A DNA stretch of 64,000 nucleotides. Source: Gammaproteobacteria bacterium (GTDB taxonomy: Bacteria > Pseudomonadota > Gammaproteobacteria > S012-40). Location of the stretch: positions 124,001-188,000 of the forward strand of contig JAOUMY010000007.1 in the NCBI GenBank assembly GCA_029881255.1, in the 5' to 3' direction. Each line of letters opens with the position of its first letter. Within the stretch, counting starts at the first letter, position 1. Under the pieces are notes generated by a model. That model did not search any database and had not been told where the DNA came from. It was given only the letters and a program-made list of their open reading frames with translations. The translations under genes and the position numbers were made by a program. This document shows positions 36,984 through 45,401 of the stretch, piece by piece.

Positions 36984-38054
36984 ATGTTACAACTCAAGAA
37001 CGAAAGCCCCTTTGCCCCCGCGATTACGCTCTTTGCCGATGAGAACGGTGTCGATGCCTTGTATGTCGTCATCAAGGCCACGTTTACCTATAACGGTGTG
37101 ATTTCCATTGCCGAAGAACAAATACCTCCGCAAATGGAAGACGAGTTTTGGGGTGAGCCGGTAGAGTCGAGTATCAAGTATGCTTCGGAAATGCATCTCA
37201 CTAAGCCGAGCACCGATATCATCGTCATCGGCCACGCCTATGCACCTCCGGGGAAGAAAGTGCAACAAATGGATTGCGGTATCAAGGTAGGTAACTATGC
37301 CAAGGCCTTGCGTGTGTTTGGTGACCGTTATTGGCAAGGCATGCAAATCAGTGAGCCTGAGCCCTTCGACAAAATGCCCTTGATTTATGAAAACGCCTTT
37401 GGTGGTGCCTACATCACTCATGAGAAAAACGACAAGGGAGAGAAGGTCGAGAAGCACATGCTGCATGAGATCAACCCCGTCGGACGCGGCTATCGCAAGC
37501 TTGGCAAGGAAGCGGTTAATGGCGAAAAGCTGCCCAATATTGAAGACCCGAGAAAGTTGATCAAACTTCCGGGCGATAAACCGCCACCAGCGGGAATGGG
37601 ATTTCTTTCGCCAACCTGGAAGCCGCGTGTTGAATTCGCCGGCACCTATGACGAAGCCTGGCAAAAAAGTCGTGCGCCATATCTGCCGAAAGATTTTGAT
37701 AATCGTTTTTTCAACGCCGCCGCGCCAGAGTTGACCTGTAAAGAATATCTCAAGGGTGGCGAGATGGTGATGATGATTGGTCTTTCGCCGGACGGTCCAA
37801 AAAAGTTTGCTCTACCAGTGGTGAATCTTGATTGTGCGGTAAAGATTGCCGGTGGCACCGAAAAACCAGACACCAATCTGGAAACAATCGTGTTCGAACC
37901 GGATGAATCACGATTCTGTATGACCTGGCGTGCAAAAGTCTCGTGCGATAAAAAGGCGCTGAAGATTAGTGAAGTTCGTGTGCAGGCTAACGTGGATGGA
38001 ATGGAAACACCTAAGAAACACGATCACGAACACAAGCATGAGGCCGTCGCGTAA
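36984..38054 (+). CDS. DUF2169 T6SS cargo adaptor
   Basis: 356 residues, soluble. It shows the pattern of the DUF2169 family (NESPFAPAITLFADENGVDAL at the start, KPSTDIIVIGHAYAP, FENAFGG-type motif seen as YENAFGGAYITHEK, and MGFLSPTWKPR later). DUF2169 proteins sit between vgrG and effector genes and act as adaptors or chaperones for PAAR-like effectors. A His-rich acidic tail (HDHEHKHEAVA) ends the protein. It overlaps the ketosynthase-like gene by one base. Confidence 0.88.
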   Translation: MLQLKNESPFAPAITLFADENGVDALYVVIKATFTYNGVISIAEEQIPPQMEDEFWGEPVESSIKYASEMHLTKPSTDIIVIGHAYAPPGKKVQQMDCGIKVGNYAKALRVFGDRYWQGMQISEPEPFDKMPLIYENAFGGAYITHEKNDKGEKVEKHMLHEINPVGRGYRKLGKEAVNGEKLPNIEDPRKLIKLPGDKPPPAGMGFLSPTWKPRVEFAGTYDEAWQKSRAPYLPKDFDNRFFNAAAPELTCKEYLKGGEMVMMIGLSPDGPKKFALPVVNLDCAVKIAGGTEKPDTNLETIVFEPDESRFCMTWRAKVSCDKKALKISEVRVQANVDGMETPKKHDHEHKHEAVA

Positions 38055-39127
38055 TGGCACTACAGGCACCGACAAAACCTGTCTATCTCAAGGCCGCGGG
38101 CATCGTGACTCCGGTGGGTTTAACCACAGAACAAACAGCTGCCGCCGTACGTGCCGGAATCAGTGCCTATTACGAAAGTTCTGTTTACAACAAACGCTTT
38201 GAGCCCATGACCATGGCTTTGTTGCCTGAAGATGTAATACCTCCACTGGATGATGCGGTTGCAGGTGATGCCCCAGGTTTGACTTCGCGTCAGATTCGAA
38301 TGATTCGTCTTGCACATATGGCATTTGATGATCTGGCAGGTAAGTTCGACAAGCTTGATGGTTTACCACTGATTTTGGCCGGTCCTGAAACATTACCGGA
38401 AATGAACGAAGCCTGTCATGAAGATATGATCAAACATATCGGTATGCAAACCGGTATTGGTTTTCACGAAGAACACAGCGCGTTAATACCTAAGGGCAGA
38501 GCGGCAGGCGTACGCGCCTTGTACTATGCCATGGCCTATGTCGAAGCGGGCTTGAGTCAGTACGCGATTGTGGGCGGCGTGGATAGTTGGTTAGATTTGT
38601 ATTTGCTCGGTACGCTCGATATGCAAGACCGCATATTGGCAAATGGAGTGATGGATGGATTTGCGCCGGGTGAAGGTGCAGGCTTTCTGGTGATTTCAAG
38701 TCAACCTGAAACATTTCAGGAAAGTGGAAAACAAATTATGTTGTATCCGCCAGGGATCGCAAAAGAACCCGGACATCGTTTCAGTGACAAACCCTATCAG
38801 GGCGACGGGCTGGCGCAATCGGTTTCACTCGCATTACAAAACGCCGCTCTTCCGCCAGTCAAAACCATTATCGCCAGTCTTAACGGCGAAAACTTTGGTG
38901 CCAAGGAAATGGGTGTTGCGAGCACACGCAATAGTGGGCAACTTGACCCTGATTTAAAGCTAGAGCATCCAGCGGATAGTTTTGGTGATACAGGCGCGGC
39001 GTATTTTCCGGTTTCGATCGGATTGGCGGCGATGGGTTGTGTGAAGGAATATATGAAGGGACCGATTCTGAGTTATGCCTCATCAGAGGCACAGTATCGG
39101 GGAGCGACTTGTATTTCAGTAAACTAG
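38054..39127 (+). CDS. Ketosynthase-like (thiolase-fold) T6SS-associated protein without active-site Cys
   Basis: 357 residues with a beta-ketoacyl-ACP synthase-like fold: ITPVGLTTEQTAAAVRAG near the start, the middle VGGVDSWLDLYLLGTLDMQD region, and the GFAPGEGAGFLVI motif. Where true synthases carry the catalytic Cys (before the AL..A helix) this protein reads KGRAAGVRALYYA, with no Cys, so a condensing reaction is unlikely. Homologues occur in DUF2169/DUF4150 cargo operons, where an adaptor role is more plausible. Start overlaps DUF2169 by one base. Confidence 0.8.
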   Translation: MALQAPTKPVYLKAAGIVTPVGLTTEQTAAAVRAGISAYYESSVYNKRFEPMTMALLPEDVIPPLDDAVAGDAPGLTSRQIRMIRLAHMAFDDLAGKFDKLDGLPLILAGPETLPEMNEACHEDMIKHIGMQTGIGFHEEHSALIPKGRAAGVRALYYAMAYVEAGLSQYAIVGGVDSWLDLYLLGTLDMQDRILANGVMDGFAPGEGAGFLVISSQPETFQESGKQIMLYPPGIAKEPGHRFSDKPYQGDGLAQSVSLALQNAALPPVKTIIASLNGENFGAKEMGVASTRNSGQLDPDLKLEHPADSFGDTGAAYFPVSIGLAAMGCVKEYMKGPILSYASSEAQYRGATCISVN

Positions 39128-39189
39128 ATCAATAGTAAATCTGTGAAGCAGATTTCGATCAGCGACTATCCGAAATAAGGAAGATTTTT

Positions 39190-39573
39190 ATGCCAGCCAA
39201 GGTTTTTGCAAACTTTAGAGGTGTCGTACACAAGGGAAGTGGGGGAATGAATATTACATTCCCCGATGTCTGCAAAACTCCAGCACCGCCTGCGGGGCCC
39301 ATTCCGATACCTTATCCTAATATTGGAAAATCATCTGATACATCCAGTGGTACAAAGAAAGTAAAAGTGGATGGAAAGATGGCGATGGTCAAAGGAGCAA
39401 AATATTCGATGTCGACGGGTGATGAAGCAGGCTCTGTTGGCGGGGTCGTAAGTGGCAAGATAAAAGGTGAGTGTGAGTTTATGATGTATTCCTTCGACGT
39501 GAAAATGGAAGGAAAGAACGCATGCCGTATGGGTGATCCCTTGTTTCACAACAAAAAGAATATTATGGGGTGA
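39190..39573 (+). CDS. DUF4150 PAAR-like spike-tip protein
   Basis: 127 residues of the DUF4150/PAAR-like kind: starts MPAKVFANFRGVVHKGSGG, has the Pro-rich KTPAPPAGPIPIPYPNIG segment, and continues with VKGAKYSMSTGDEAGSVGG and GKNACRMGDPLFHN. Such proteins cap the VgrG spike and bring the effector with them. It is not fused to a toxin; the nuclease candidate follows after three bases as a separate gene, with which it probably works. Confidence 0.9.
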   Translation: MPAKVFANFRGVVHKGSGGMNITFPDVCKTPAPPAGPIPIPYPNIGKSSDTSSGTKKVKVDGKMAMVKGAKYSMSTGDEAGSVGGVVSGKIKGECEFMMYSFDVKMEGKNACRMGDPLFHNKKNIMG

Positions 39574-39576
39574 ATT

Positions 39577-40473
39577 ATGCCAAATATGCTAGACGGTGCA
39601 GGCGGAAGTGCTTCAGCGTGTTCAAGTGATTGTCCCTTTTGTTCTGAACCAGATTTAAAAGGCTATAAAACAAAACATGGCGCTTTGAAAGACGAGAGAG
39701 CGTTAAGATCAAACATTCGTACAGACGCATTGGTAACTTCTGATTCAAAGGTTGGTAATATATTTCCGTTTTATGGCAGTGGAGACAGGACTGTTGGATG
39801 GAGAGCAAAACCTGGTGTTTTTGAAGATTTCGAAGTGAATTTCGCCGCAGCACCTCACCACATTATTCCAGGAAAGGCATCAATGGAACCGTCTACCCTT
39901 GAAAAATGGACATGCGCCGACAAAGGGGGAAAGATAAAGGAAGACATAGGTTACAATATCGATTGTGCAGAAAATGGTATATTTCTACCGCATCTCCCGG
40001 AAATCTATTTCACTCGTTATGTAAGCGGTACAAAAATAAAGATGTCTAAATATTATGGTCAGACATGGAAGGGACTAAGTGACACGTCGAAAGAGAGCAT
40101 AGCTTACATTGCGATGGGGGAAACTCAACTTCAATTGCATTATACCGACCATGATGATCCTTACTATTATGTAGATCATGATGTGAACTATGACGATGAG
40201 TGCAAGGAAGAATGTAACGCTCTCGCTGACTTCATGAGTCTGAAATCAATTTTGGCAAAGTGCAAGGATGATGATGGGAAGCTAAATCCACCTTATAATC
40301 TAGTTGCAAGAATAAACACCAAATCGCGAGCTGTAAAAGGAAGAATAACGGGGTATCCAAAGAGGTGGACATCATGGATTTCGCCTTTGGCGCAGAAATA
40401 TACAAATGATTTGATAGTCTCTGATTCACCTTTAAGCACCTTTAAGGGATTGATTCGTAGGGTAACCGATTAG
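39577..40473 (+). CDS. Putative AHH-type nuclease effector
   Basis: 298 residues. The segment APHHIIPGKASM (His94-His95) followed by GYNIDCAENGIFLPH (about 125-139) is the pattern of the AHH/HNH-endonuclease VII superfamily used as polymorphic toxins; the His pair and the downstream Asn would bind metal. A Cys cluster at the N-terminus (Cys15, Cys19, Cys22) could bind zinc or anchor to the tip. No signal peptide. It is three bases after the PAAR-like gene and is followed by a candidate immunity gene. Its DNA is more AT-rich than the upstream island genes, as is common for exchanged toxin cassettes. Confidence 0.78.
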   Translation: MPNMLDGAGGSASACSSDCPFCSEPDLKGYKTKHGALKDERALRSNIRTDALVTSDSKVGNIFPFYGSGDRTVGWRAKPGVFEDFEVNFAAAPHHIIPGKASMEPSTLEKWTCADKGGKIKEDIGYNIDCAENGIFLPHLPEIYFTRYVSGTKIKMSKYYGQTWKGLSDTSKESIAYIAMGETQLQLHYTDHDDPYYYVDHDVNYDDECKEECNALADFMSLKSILAKCKDDDGKLNPPYNLVARINTKSRAVKGRITGYPKRWTSWISPLAQKYTNDLIVSDSPLSTFKGLIRRVTD

Positions 40474-40484
40474 TTGAGGTGGAT

Positions 40485-41027
40485 ATGTTTTACAGATTGG
40501 ACTGGAAGGGTCAAGGAACGGACGAAAAGTTAGCAAATACGAAAAATTGCGTTGATGTTGATGTTCCATGGAGAATGGGAATTTTACTCCCTGACTCACT
40601 TGGTAAACCAATCGAGTGTTGGTTGCATGAAAAAAGAGGGGATGTCTTGCGTGATATTTTCTTGGTCGATATCCCCCTGTTTTCGAAGAAACTCATCGAT
40701 ATTCTAGAAAGCGAAGGCGTTGATAATTTGCAAAAATATCCAGCGGTGTTGCACGGAAAAAATGGCGAGCTATTTGAAAATTATTTTGCGGTTAACATTG
40801 TCGGAACAGTTTTATGTGCCGATTTAGGGAAGTCAACATATCTGCCAGATTCGGATCCTCCTCTAATGGAGTTTTCGAATTTAGTGATTGATTCCAGTCT
40901 TGTGCATTCCCAACAATTATTTAGATTGGGGGAGAATACTTTGTATATTATCGTGAATCAAAAACTAGGTGATAGGCTCTCTGGAGAGTCCCTTGTTGGC
41001 GTATTTCTCAATCAAATTGAGTCGTGA
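40485..41027 (+). CDS. Candidate immunity protein for the AHH nuclease
   Basis: 180 residues, acidic, no signal peptide, so cytoplasmic, as expected for protection against a nuclease. Segments such as WRMGILLPDSLGKPIECWLHE and VLHGKNGELFENYFAVNIVG resemble DUF1629/Imm11-type immunity proteins. The ATG at 40485 is preferred over GTG at 40479 because GAGG lies 6 bases before it. It begins 11 bases after the nuclease stop. The pairing is inferred from position, size and base composition. Confidence 0.65.
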   Translation: MFYRLDWKGQGTDEKLANTKNCVDVDVPWRMGILLPDSLGKPIECWLHEKRGDVLRDIFLVDIPLFSKKLIDILESEGVDNLQKYPAVLHGKNGELFENYFAVNIVGTVLCADLGKSTYLPDSDPPLMEFSNLVIDSSLVHSQQLFRLGENTLYIIVNQKLGDRLSGESLVGVFLNQIES

Positions 41028-41151
41028 GTGAGTGTTTTGTGTTTTTCTTTAGTAGACTAATTCGTTGGTATGAAAAGCAGAAAATTATTTGTGAAACTTA
41101 TCTGCAGCTATCGAGCACCGGAGTACAAAAGATACGGATGAATATTTCAGA

Positions 41152-42429
41152 ATGACTACTCAACTTTCAAGGATTTTACCTGATATTCCTCAGCAGTACG
41201 CTGATGAAGTAGCCTTCCTTTGGCTTTATTGGCGAAACGCACAGAAGTCTGGGAAATACCAGTTAGGTGATCTTGCGGAATTGGAAGAGCGATTGGCCGC
41301 ATGTATTGACGGCTTGCTAGATTTTGGCGATGCCGGTTGGTCGTGTTGCCAGGAGAATATGTCTTTCGAGGAACCTGGTGAGTTATTTTCGGCTGCCTTT
41401 GTTGCAATAGATTCGAGAGTGGTTGAGAGGTTGGATCAAGTTTTTGAAATTGCGGGTTCAAGCCAAACCCTCTTGGATGCAATTGTTGACACATTTATCT
41501 GGTTTCCGTTAGACGTTGTAGTTCCATTACTGCAAAAATATCTTCTTTCGGGTAGTCCACAATGCTTCTATGTTGCCATTTCTGCCTTCACAAACCATAG
41601 AAAAAACTCGCCTCAGTTGAGTAAGGCATTATCCGGTGCATTGGAATCTGAAGAAGAAGTATTACTATACATACGTGCCTTGTACTCTGGTGGTGAGTTT
41701 GGCGAATCAAGATTAAAACAACATATCGAAGCATTTCTGGAACATGACAATGAAGAGGCGAAGTTCGCCTCATCTTGGTCCGCTACTCGCTTTGGCTATC
41801 CAAAAGGTCTCGAGATTTTAAAGGAATTCATTTCTCACCCCGAATACCACGAAAAAGCCCTCCACTTCATCGTCATGCAAAAAGATACCAAAAACACAGC
41901 AGAACTCATCAAGGGACTTTTCGCAAACAAAGAAACTATGCGCATTGGTCTTAAGGCTCTCGGTTATCTGGGTAGCCCGAAAACAATTCCCCAAATCATC
42001 GAATTCATGAAAGAGCCAGAACTTGCACGTTGCGCCGGCGAAGCCTTTACCAATATCACCGGAATCGATATTGAACTCAACAAACTCGATGCCGAGTGGC
42101 CCGACGGTTTCGAAGCTGGCCCTACTGAAAACCCAGAAGACGAAGACGTCGCGATGGACCCCGATGAAGATCTACCATGGCCGGACTCGGAAAAAGTCGC
42201 TGCCTGGTGGGCCAAACAAGAAAATCAAGATAAATTCGCTGGTGCGCAATTCTATGTTTGCGGCAAACCTCGAAGCAAATCTGCATTCGAACACGTGCTG
42301 CGTTACGGAAACCAAAAGCAGCGGGCCTTTGCTGCGCATGCGCTAGGACTATACGAAAAGGATAAACCAATTTTTAATATCTATGCACCAGCAAAGCGCC
42401 AGATGCAGTTATTAGGATTGGAGTTTTGA
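41152..42429 (+). CDS. TIGR02270-like HEAT-repeat protein of the T6SS island
   Basis: 425 residues, soluble, helical. The repeated pattern YLGSPKTIPQIIEFMKEPE and HVLRYGNQKQRAFAAHALGLY fits HEAT-like repeats, and the layout matches TIGR02270, a family often encoded beside vgrG and DUF2169. An acidic insert rich in Asp/Glu (EDEDVAMDPDEDLPWP) lies near residue 330. Role is not established; a chaperone or accessory immunity role is suggested by its neighbours. A 124-base gap separates it from the immunity gene. Confidence 0.8.
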   Translation: MTTQLSRILPDIPQQYADEVAFLWLYWRNAQKSGKYQLGDLAELEERLAACIDGLLDFGDAGWSCCQENMSFEEPGELFSAAFVAIDSRVVERLDQVFEIAGSSQTLLDAIVDTFIWFPLDVVVPLLQKYLLSGSPQCFYVAISAFTNHRKNSPQLSKALSGALESEEEVLLYIRALYSGGEFGESRLKQHIEAFLEHDNEEAKFASSWSATRFGYPKGLEILKEFISHPEYHEKALHFIVMQKDTKNTAELIKGLFANKETMRIGLKALGYLGSPKTIPQIIEFMKEPELARCAGEAFTNITGIDIELNKLDAEWPDGFEAGPTENPEDEDVAMDPDEDLPWPDSEKVAAWWAKQENQDKFAGAQFYVCGKPRSKSAFEHVLRYGNQKQRAFAAHALGLYEKDKPIFNIYAPAKRQMQLLGLEF

Positions 42430-42434
42430 GTAGT

Positions 42435-42456
42435 TCTAGCATTGGATCGTGCTAGA
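42435..42456 (+). terminator. Possible terminator after the TIGR02270-like gene
   Basis: Perfect 7-bp stem TCTAGCA/TGCTAGA (42435-42441 with 42450-42456) with an 8-base loop, six bases after the stop. Only three T residues follow, so it is a weak candidate for the end of the cargo operon. Confidence 0.45.
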
Positions 42457-42873
42457 TTTCATGTTGGCAAAACTCGATAATGATCTAGTCAAAATCTACG
42501 ATTCTTCAGAACCGAATTCATGGTTTTGCGCGAACAATAGATTTAGCATGCTTTTAGCTTTATTCTGTGGCTCAATCTGCATAGTGTTCGCTATGGATGT
42601 GTCGCAGTAGAAATAAATTGCGAGTTCGTCTCATGTTCCGAAAACACTTGCAATGATGAGCGATGCTTTTACAATATTGCCAACAAAAAAATAATTTGGC
42701 CGTTGTAGGGATGGGTTGTTTGGGTGGTTATCAGATTGTTTGTTCAGTCACTGAAAGTTTTCGTTTCCTTCCGCTTAGGTAAGTTGAAATATATCAATCG
42801 AGATTAGGTGTTGTCTCGGACTCTAAATAGCAATAATTAATGATATGGAATTTTGTGTTCCTGGAGGGAGCAA
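42457..42873. other. Intergenic region right of the vgrG operon
   Basis: About 420 bases with no gene I can support. Base composition is AT-rich like the effector genes. No repeat, tRNA fragment or integrase remnant was seen. A good GGAGGGA ribosome binding site at its right end belongs to the next gene. Confidence 0.5.
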
Positions 42874-43566
42874 ATGTATCGCTTTAATGGAAATTTGAGC
42901 TTTGTATCGAAAGCTGTGACACGAACGACTAGAAAGCTGGCCGAATCTCAACGTAGCTATGTACAGCTGTTTGTAAAAGTCGCTGACAGGAACCTTTTAG
43001 AAAGCTGGCATAGAGAAGTACAGAGACCCTATATTAATCTAAAAAGAGAAAGAGCTGATCGGGGTTGGAATTGGCCAGGGATTATGACGCTCCAAGGTTC
43101 TGTTGCGGATAGATTGGGGCAGGAACCAGTATTTTATGCTGTTGGTCTTAAACGTGCAAATCGTTTCATACCGCTAGGCTTGGTGTTTCTCGCGAAAAAC
43201 TACTATGCTTTATATGACAGCACTAAAAAAGGATGTTTTATTTGGTACGTAACGAGTGCGCCGGACGAGTTCTATAACAGCATTGGTATTCCTAGACAGC
43301 AAATTCCTTCAATTGGAAATATATTGGTAGACATCGGCATAACTGTTAGCTTTAACCAGTTAAAAAATGGCGTTGTTGGCTTGCATGCCTCGCCAAAGGG
43401 TAAGCCTGATTTAGTAGACTTTTATGGTCGTGTTTGTAAGCTTAAGCGACTTTCTTCACATATACCAATAGGGTTCTTAGGTTTGTCCAGAAGAAACGAT
43501 GGCAGATATTTCTATTCAGATGAGCAAACAGGATTCAAACTAAGTTGCTCGCTTGATGGTCTCAGG
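42874..43566 (+). CDS. Unknown protein with possible GNAT-like fold
   Basis: 230 residues, soluble. The ATG at 42874 has a strong GGAGGGA site. The middle to C-terminal part has segments like VFYAVGLKRANRFIPLGLVFL, FIWYVTSAPDEFY and VVGLHASPKGKPDLVDFYGR, whose order recalls the strands and the late GLHA..FY motif of acetyltransferase-like proteins. The likeness is weak and no acetyl-CoA loop is clear. It forms a small cluster with the next gene (about 20 bases). Confidence 0.55.
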
Positions 43567-43585
43567 TAGTAGAGGTGATGTAAGC

Positions 43586-43867
43586 ATGGATGAAATACAT
43601 ACATTATTTGGTGAATATTTAGCTCATCGCTTAGAGGATGACCCTGAATTTCAGTCGTATGCTACGGATTTTCTTGGGTATATAGACAGTGGCGAACTTC
43701 CGCAGCGAGAAGATAGCCTTCATATGCTGCAGCATTTGATGTATGAGATGTTTAATGACCCGGATATGACTGATTATTTAGTAAATTTGGATGCCCATAA
43801 AGTGGAAGTGCCAAGCGCAATTGAAGAAACTCATCGAGATGTCGCTGTAGCCGAAATGGCTGACTAG
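43586..43867 (+). CDS. Small acidic protein of unknown function
   Basis: 93 residues, strongly acidic and helical, no membrane segment. The ATG at 43586 is preceded by AGAGGTGATG. It follows the GNAT-like gene by about 16 bases, so the pair is probably co-translated. No family recognised. Acidic proteins of this size after a variable gene can be immunity or antitoxin proteins, but nothing here proves it. Confidence 0.55.
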   Translation: MDEIHTLFGEYLAHRLEDDPEFQSYATDFLGYIDSGELPQREDSLHMLQHLMYEMFNDPDMTDYLVNLDAHKVEVPSAIEETHRDVAVAEMAD

Positions 43868-43970
43868 GGGGAATTCTTAGAGTACATCTAAGTTTTTTGC
43901 TTTTTCCTACAGTTTTACCGAGCAAGCGCCGAAACGGTATTGCCTGTGGAATCAAGGAAGGAGCAAACAG

Positions 43971-44243
43971 TTGGACGTACTTAGAGACATAATGACCGCT
44001 TATCTTTGCGAAAGTAACTGTTTAAGTCACGATGAGTTACTGGAGATAAAGACCGACGAAGATCTAGTCAACCATATAAGCAGTAATCTGAGTGATGAAT
44101 GTCTGCATGGATTGCAGCAAGCATTCGCCGATAAGCTAGCCGAAGGGCTCGATGATTCTTTCTTGAGTGAAGGAAATGTGGAACCGCTCGAATTGGAATT
44201 TCCTTTGTTTGATTCTCTGGTAGATGCGGAATTTAAGAAGTAG
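43971..44243 (+). CDS. Small acidic protein with TTG start
   Basis: 90 residues, acidic and helical. The TTG at 43971 is chosen because GGAAGGAG (43956-43963) lies seven bases before it; the next ATG (43992) has no such site. No recognised domain. It resembles its upstream neighbour only in size, charge and helix content. It ends 45 bases before the convergent YihY gene. Confidence 0.5.
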   Translation: MDVLRDIMTAYLCESNCLSHDELLEIKTDEDLVNHISSNLSDECLHGLQQAFADKLAEGLDDSFLSEGNVEPLELEFPLFDSLVDAEFKK

Positions 44244-44288
44244 TTTGAATGGTTTACTGTCTCGATCTCTCGTCCGTTTAGTTAAATT

Positions 44289-45218
44289 CTATTTTATTTT
44301 ACCCCTCCTCATCAACCTATAAGGATTCTGCAACAAATACGCTAACTTCCCACCCAACAAAAAGATCAACCACGACATCTGCACCCATACCATAAACAAA
44401 ACCAGTATGGCCAGACCAGAGTAGATGGCGTGATAACGGGTGGTGGTGACGACAAAAGTAGCGAAGACCCAGCCGGCGGTTTTCCAGATAATACCGGCGA
44501 CGACGGCGGCACTGGTAGCAGGAAACAATTTAACGCGGGTGTTGGGTAGCGCGACATAAACCAGCGCAAAAGCAAGGATACTGAGCACATAGGGTAAGAG
44601 TATCCCAATGACCTTGAGTAACATTGCTATCGGTTCTAGCTCGAAAATATCTTTGATCAAACCGAGATTCATCATGCCCGCCATCACACCAATGGCGGCC
44701 ACCATGAACACCGGTGCAAACAGAATCACCGATAGATAATAACCAAAACGTTTAAAAATATTCCGTTGCGCTTCCACATGCCACATATTGTTGAGCGCGC
44801 TTTCGATACTGGAGATCAGCGACACGGCGGTATAAAAGAACACGATTATACCGGCGAAGCCTAGAATCTTGACATCAATGCGATCGACGAACTGCACGAT
44901 GTCATTGCCCACCGACATACCGTTTTCACCCAGCGGGATCAAAAACTGCCACAGCAAAGGTTCCAACTCATATTGCACACCAAGTAGTTTTAATACTGAG
45001 ACTGTAAGTGCAAGTAAAGGAACAATAGACAGCAGTGAGGTAAACGCCAGATGCCCTGCACGCACCGAAATCTCACCACTCATCAGGTCACGAAAAAGTG
45101 TATGTAGGACGCGGGCACCTAATACAAGTTTGCGTTGTATAGGCGCTAGTGTTGTCGCATCGACCTGCCACATTCGGTCAATTTGGTGGAAAATCAGATT
45201 TATAACGGGGATGGCCAT
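44289..45218 (-). CDS. yihY: YihY/BrkB family inner-membrane protein
   Basis: 309 residues with six membrane helices and the conserved layout of the family: RAGHLAFTSLLSIVPLLALTV near the start, SALNNMWHVEAQRN in the middle, and ending helix VWMSWLIFLLGG region with KLAYLLQNPY. Once called RNase BN, the family is now a membrane protein of unknown function. It converges on the small acidic genes and marks the right border of the accessory region. Confidence 0.9.
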   Translation of the reverse strand: MAIPVINLIFHQIDRMWQVDATTLAPIQRKLVLGARVLHTLFRDLMSGEISVRAGHLAFTSLLSIVPLLALTVSVLKLLGVQYELEPLLWQFLIPLGENGMSVGNDIVQFVDRIDVKILGFAGIIVFFYTAVSLISSIESALNNMWHVEAQRNIFKRFGYYLSVILFAPVFMVAAIGVMAGMMNLGLIKDIFELEPIAMLLKVIGILLPYVLSILAFALVYVALPNTRVKLFPATSAAVVAGIIWKTAGWVFATFVVTTTRYHAIYSGLAILVLFMVWVQMSWLIFLLGGKLAYLLQNPYRLMRRGKIK

Positions 45219-45401
45219 ATTTTATTTTTCCTGCTCAATCCCTTAGCAGATTCGAGATATTCTTTACTTGTGTCACCTGGTATGAGAAATCGACACTAAC
45301 AAAATTCAAAATACCTATTAACCCGTGTTTTCGGATTTGTCATTTCCTTTTACTCAAATAGCAACGCATATCGTAAAAGGCAATTACCGATCAAAAGCAC
45401 T

